Part shown: positions 62,386 through 64,000 of the stretch, in pieces
How positions within the stretch are numbered: the stretch's first letter is position 1
How the letters are laid out: every line of letters starts with the position of its first letter
Assembly (NCBI RefSeq): GCF_030227225.1
Contig: NZ_JASPHQ010000001.1
Coordinates: forward strand, 185,712 to 249,711
DNA from: Corynebacterium rhinophilum
GTDB taxonomy: Bacteria; Actinomycetota; Actinomycetes; Mycobacteriales; Mycobacteriaceae
DNA length: 64,000 nucleotides
Direction of reading: 5' to 3'
Program-made: the position numbers and the translations under genes
Notes under the pieces: model-generated
Databases searched by the model: none
What the model saw: the letters and a program-made list of their open reading frames with translations, nothing else
Told to the model about the DNA's origin: nothing

Positions 62386-63481
62386 GTGATTCCGGATAAG
62401 AATCCTTTTCGCCCCAGTTTTGGCGCGTCGCCGGTGTAGCTGGCTGGGCGCGAATTTGAAATCAGCTCGTTTAACTATGGGCTCGTGGGTGGCGTGGGCG
62501 CCATGCAGCGTGCCTTGCTGGTCAGCGGTACTCGCGGGGTGGGCAAAACCGTGCTGCTCAATGAGTTCGAAGAATCCGCGCGCCGCCTAGGGTGTGTTGT
62601 TATCCGCGCCTATGCGGATGCCCAGATGGTAGCGCAGCTGCGCGATTCCACGATTCCGGAAGCCATCGAGGAGCTGGACTATACGGAGAAGACGGGCCGC
62701 AAGATCACGGGATTCTCTGTGGCGGGCGTGGGATCTGTGACGACACAATTGCCCCACAACCAGGCCCAGCCCAGCTTGGTCTCGCGGCTGCGTAGCCTCT
62801 TGAAGGCCGCGCGTGCGCATGATGCTGGCGTCTTGTTGACTGTCGATGAGGTGCAAGCGGCTTCCGTGGATGAGCTTGCGCAGCTTGCCACCGCCATCCA
62901 GGATCTCATTCGGGGCGAGTACGATATCGCCTTCGCCGCCGCGGGATTGACCTTCGGGGTAGAAGAACTATTGGACCACGAGGGCACCACCTCTTAGCGC
63001 CGCGCTCAAAGGCTGGATTTGGGGCTGCTTGATGATGCCACCGTAGCTGAGACCCTGCATAGCACCGCCACCGCGGCTGGGCGCGGTTTCAGCGAGCGCG
63101 CTTTGGAAGAGGCGACCGCATTGGTGCAGGGGTATCCGTACCTAATGCAGTTGGTCGGCGCTTTGGCGTGGACCCATGCGGTACTCGATGGCGCGCGAGA
63201 TTCCAGCGCATATGGGCAACTAGGTGCACAAGATTGCGTTGAAGAATGTTCCTGACGCCCAGCGCGCTTTTCTCAACGCCATGGCGGAGCTGGAAGCCGA
63301 ACACGGACCTGATATTCCCACCGGTGCCATCGCGGCGCACCTGGGCAAGACTCCCAATGCCATTTCCATGGCCCGCAAGCTGCTTTTAGAACGCGATCTC
63401 ATCGCCAGTCACCGCTATGGAACCGTGCGCTTTCTCTTGCCCTACCTGGGTGAGTATCTGCGCGGCCAAGCACCCAGGTAG
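62386..63481 (+). pseudogene. decayed AAA-type ATPase gene
   Basis: A family recognisable as an ATP-binding protein of the archaeal-type AAA ATPase group: Walker A GTRGVGKT near 62530-62555, a Walker B LLTVDEV near 62830, and a C-terminal winged-helix-like region (GAIAAHLGKTPNAISMARKLLLERDLI). The frame is broken by a TAG at 62437 after 17 codons, a second TAG at 62995, and a shift near 63205-63224 that puts the C-terminus in another frame. No intact start to stop remains. GTG start at 62386 next to the repeat array. Confidence 0.78.
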
Positions 63482-63491
63482 GCAGCACGCG

Positions 63492-64000
63492 CTAGTCGAT
63501 GGTCGCAATCACCGTCGCGGAATCCAGGCGGTCGCCCTCCTTAGCGAGGATCTTGATGGTGCCGCCGCGCGGGGCCTTGATGGCAGATTCCATCTTCATG
63601 GCCTCGACCGTGGCGATGGAATCGCCCTCGGAGACGCTATCGCCATCGGATACATTCCAGGCCACGAGGTTGGCCTCGAAGGGGGAGGTGACCGCGTTAT
63701 CGTCGGTGGACTGCGCCCCGGCCGTCGAGGGAGCGGTGGCACCAGAACCGTCCGCGCCGCCCGCACCAGCGCCGGCACCGGCACCGGCGCCTGCGAGGAA
63801 GTCCATGGGCACGCCGATATTGACGAGCTTGCCATCGATTTCCACCGCGACCGTCCGGCGCTTGGTATAGATAGCCTCGACCTTGTCTACCTGGTTGGCG
63901 GCAGAAGGCCGGTAGTTGTGGTCGAGCCAGTCAGTAAAGACGCCGATTTCGCTGGCGCCGGCATCGGCCTCAGCGGAAGACGCAGTGCCAATAAGTGCTG
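63492..64000 (-). CDS. biotin carboxylase with C-terminal biotin carrier domain, 3' part (cut by window edge)
   Basis: The frame runs to the window edge with no start. The visible part is the end of a biotin carboxylase (EIGVFTDWLDHNYRPS, then TKRRTVAVEIDGK), a Gly/Ala-rich linker with an (AG) repeat, and a biotinyl domain with VEAMKMESA (biotin Lys). Family: alpha subunits of acyl-CoA, acetone or 5-oxoproline-linked carboxylases. Its proximity to the NRAMP-DUF1445 pair and FCD regulator suggests a shared catabolic pathway; the identity needs the sequence to the right. Confidence 0.82.
   Translation of the reverse strand, partial: ALIGTASSAEADAGASEIGVFTDWLDHNYRPSAANQVDKVEAIYTKRRTVAVEIDGKLVNIGVPMDFLAGAGAGAGAGAGGADGSGATAPSTAGAQSTDDNAVTSPFEANLVAWNVSDGDSVSEGDSIATVEAMKMESAIKAPRGGTIKILAKEGDRLDSATVIATID

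Overview
The window reads as a chromosomal segment of a Corynebacterium. The support is gene order and family content: an actinobacterial acyl-CoA carboxylase set (biotinylated alpha subunit, beta subunit and the small epsilon subunit AccE) beside maf, birA and purK-purE; LpdA-type quinone reductase; pyruvate carboxylase next to a prpR/prpDBC methylcitrate locus; and a trehalose-type ABC importer of the kind mycolic-acid bacteria use to recycle trehalose. Several genes begin at or within a few bases of a -10-like box, as leaderless corynebacterial genes do. I cannot assign a species from the sequence alone.

Layout. 1-7.9 kb, mostly + strand: 3' end of exonuclease III, a TRIC-type channel, trpS, a YihY protein, an RDD protein, a degenerate adenosine-deaminase-like protein, a DJ-1/PfpI protein and an esterase. 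8.1-10.6 kb, - strand: an unknown protein and a small helical protein paired with an NlpC/P60 hydrolase. 10.6-14.5 kb: upp, an XRE regulator, an M20 amidohydrolase and lpdA. 14.5-23.6 kb: prpR divergent from prpD-prpB-prpC, then pyc. 23.7-33.8 kb is accessory: two paralogous regulator/membrane-protein modules (one with a broken regulator), a small ABC exporter, nucleoside salvage (nupC, cdd, deoA) and an ABC-F protein. 34-41.1 kb: accBC, a rhodanese-like protein, DUF4282 and DUF3151 proteins, maf, accE and accD. 41.4-43.9 kb: three tandem secreted proteins of unknown function. 44.1-50.2 kb: a trehalose-type importer operon ending in a TreS-like GH13 enzyme. 50.3-54.2 kb: birA, a PH-domain protein, acetolactate decarboxylase, purK and purE. 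54.2-59.5 kb: rbsK with a LacI-type regulator, a YdcF protein, an RNase H fusion and a DUF559 nuclease-like protein. 59.6-64 kb: a non-canonical NRAMP transporter with a DUF1445 protein, an FCD regulator, a decayed ATPase gene and the 3' end of a biotin carboxylase.

How it works together. The prp operon channels propionyl-CoA through the methylcitrate cycle to pyruvate and succinate. Pyruvate carboxylase refills oxaloacetate. AccBC, AccD and AccE carboxylate acyl-CoA for lipid or mycolate synthesis, and BirA biotinylates the carrier domains. The importer and the TreS-like enzyme suggest trehalose recovery.

The strongest candidate for something undescribed is the secreted cluster at 41.4-43.9 kb. 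Four homologous modules, each with a Cys-Cys spacing of 111-114 residues, are spread over three adjacent genes, and their Ser/Thr-rich beta-strand pattern recalls aerolysin/ETX-MTX2 proteins. Other notable signals are a dispersed about 90-bp element with terminal inverted repeats in three places, an operator architecture conserved between the two duplicated modules, an in-frame pentapeptide repeat inside BirA, and several genes that have lost catalytic residues or reading frame.
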